From Dehalococcoidia bacterium UBA1332 (GTDB taxonomy: Bacteria; Chloroflexota; Dehalococcoidia; Lucifugimonadales; Lucifugimonadaceae): 5,710 bases of DNA. A model generated the notes under the pieces. The model ran no database searches. It saw nothing but the letters and a program-made list of their open reading frames with translations, and was not told where the DNA came from. The stretch covers positions 2,108 through 7,817 of the forward strand of contig DBSW01000031.1 of assembly GCA_002306745.1 (NCBI GenBank). The letters are read 5' to 3'. Position numbers and translations under genes: made by a program. Shown here piece after piece: positions 5,710 through 5,710 of the stretch. Each line of letters opens with the position of its first letter. Within the stretch, counting starts at the first letter, position 1.

Positions 5710-5710
5710 T

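Overview
The window is an ordinary-looking stretch of bacterial chromosome of moderate GC (judged by eye, not counted) with six or seven genes packed on both strands. No rRNA, tRNA, CRISPR array, insertion sequence or phage gene was seen. The content (an intracellular-type sulfatase, a sialidase-fold beta-propeller protein, a DR_2398-type FMN protein, an E. coli-type MsrA and a compact CPA2 antiporter) would suit a free-living, possibly marine, heterotroph that breaks down sulfated or complex sugars. Planctomycete-like bacteria or marine Chloroflexota are possible sources, but the sequence alone does not fix the taxon.

Layout, left to right. Positions 1-77 may hold the last 24 codons of an upstream plus-strand gene, and 78-245 is a leader region. 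A cation:proton antiporter (246-1541, +) follows. After a 101-base gap comes a PPOX-class FMN-dependent protein (1643-2266, +), whose start is fixed by a good Shine-Dalgarno site. Its stop codon overlaps the stop codon of the convergent msrA gene (2263-2904, -). Sixty-six bases upstream of msrA, on the same strand, ends a type I sulfatase (2971-4362, -). A 146-base intergenic region separates the sulfatase from a divergently transcribed BNR/Asp-box sialidase-like protein (4509-5588, +). Four bases after that stop lies the stop codon of a minus-strand gene that enters from beyond the right edge. Its visible C-terminus resembles an aldo/keto reductase.

Functionally there are two themes. The left half suits redox and ion housekeeping: antiporter, flavin enzyme and methionine sulfoxide repair. 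The right half suits catabolism: the sulfatase and the sialidase-fold protein share one divergent control region and neither has a signal peptide, so both are predicted to act in the cytoplasm on imported substrates. The most interesting item is the sialidase-fold protein. It has five Asp-box-like motifs but lacks the N-terminal FRIP/YRIP arginine motif of true sialidases and has a Gly-Trp-Pro-Ala-Asn motif near the same place, so its substrate is probably not sialic acid. I found no clearly new multi-gene system; the sulfatase/propeller pair is the best candidate for an uncharacterised small pathway.
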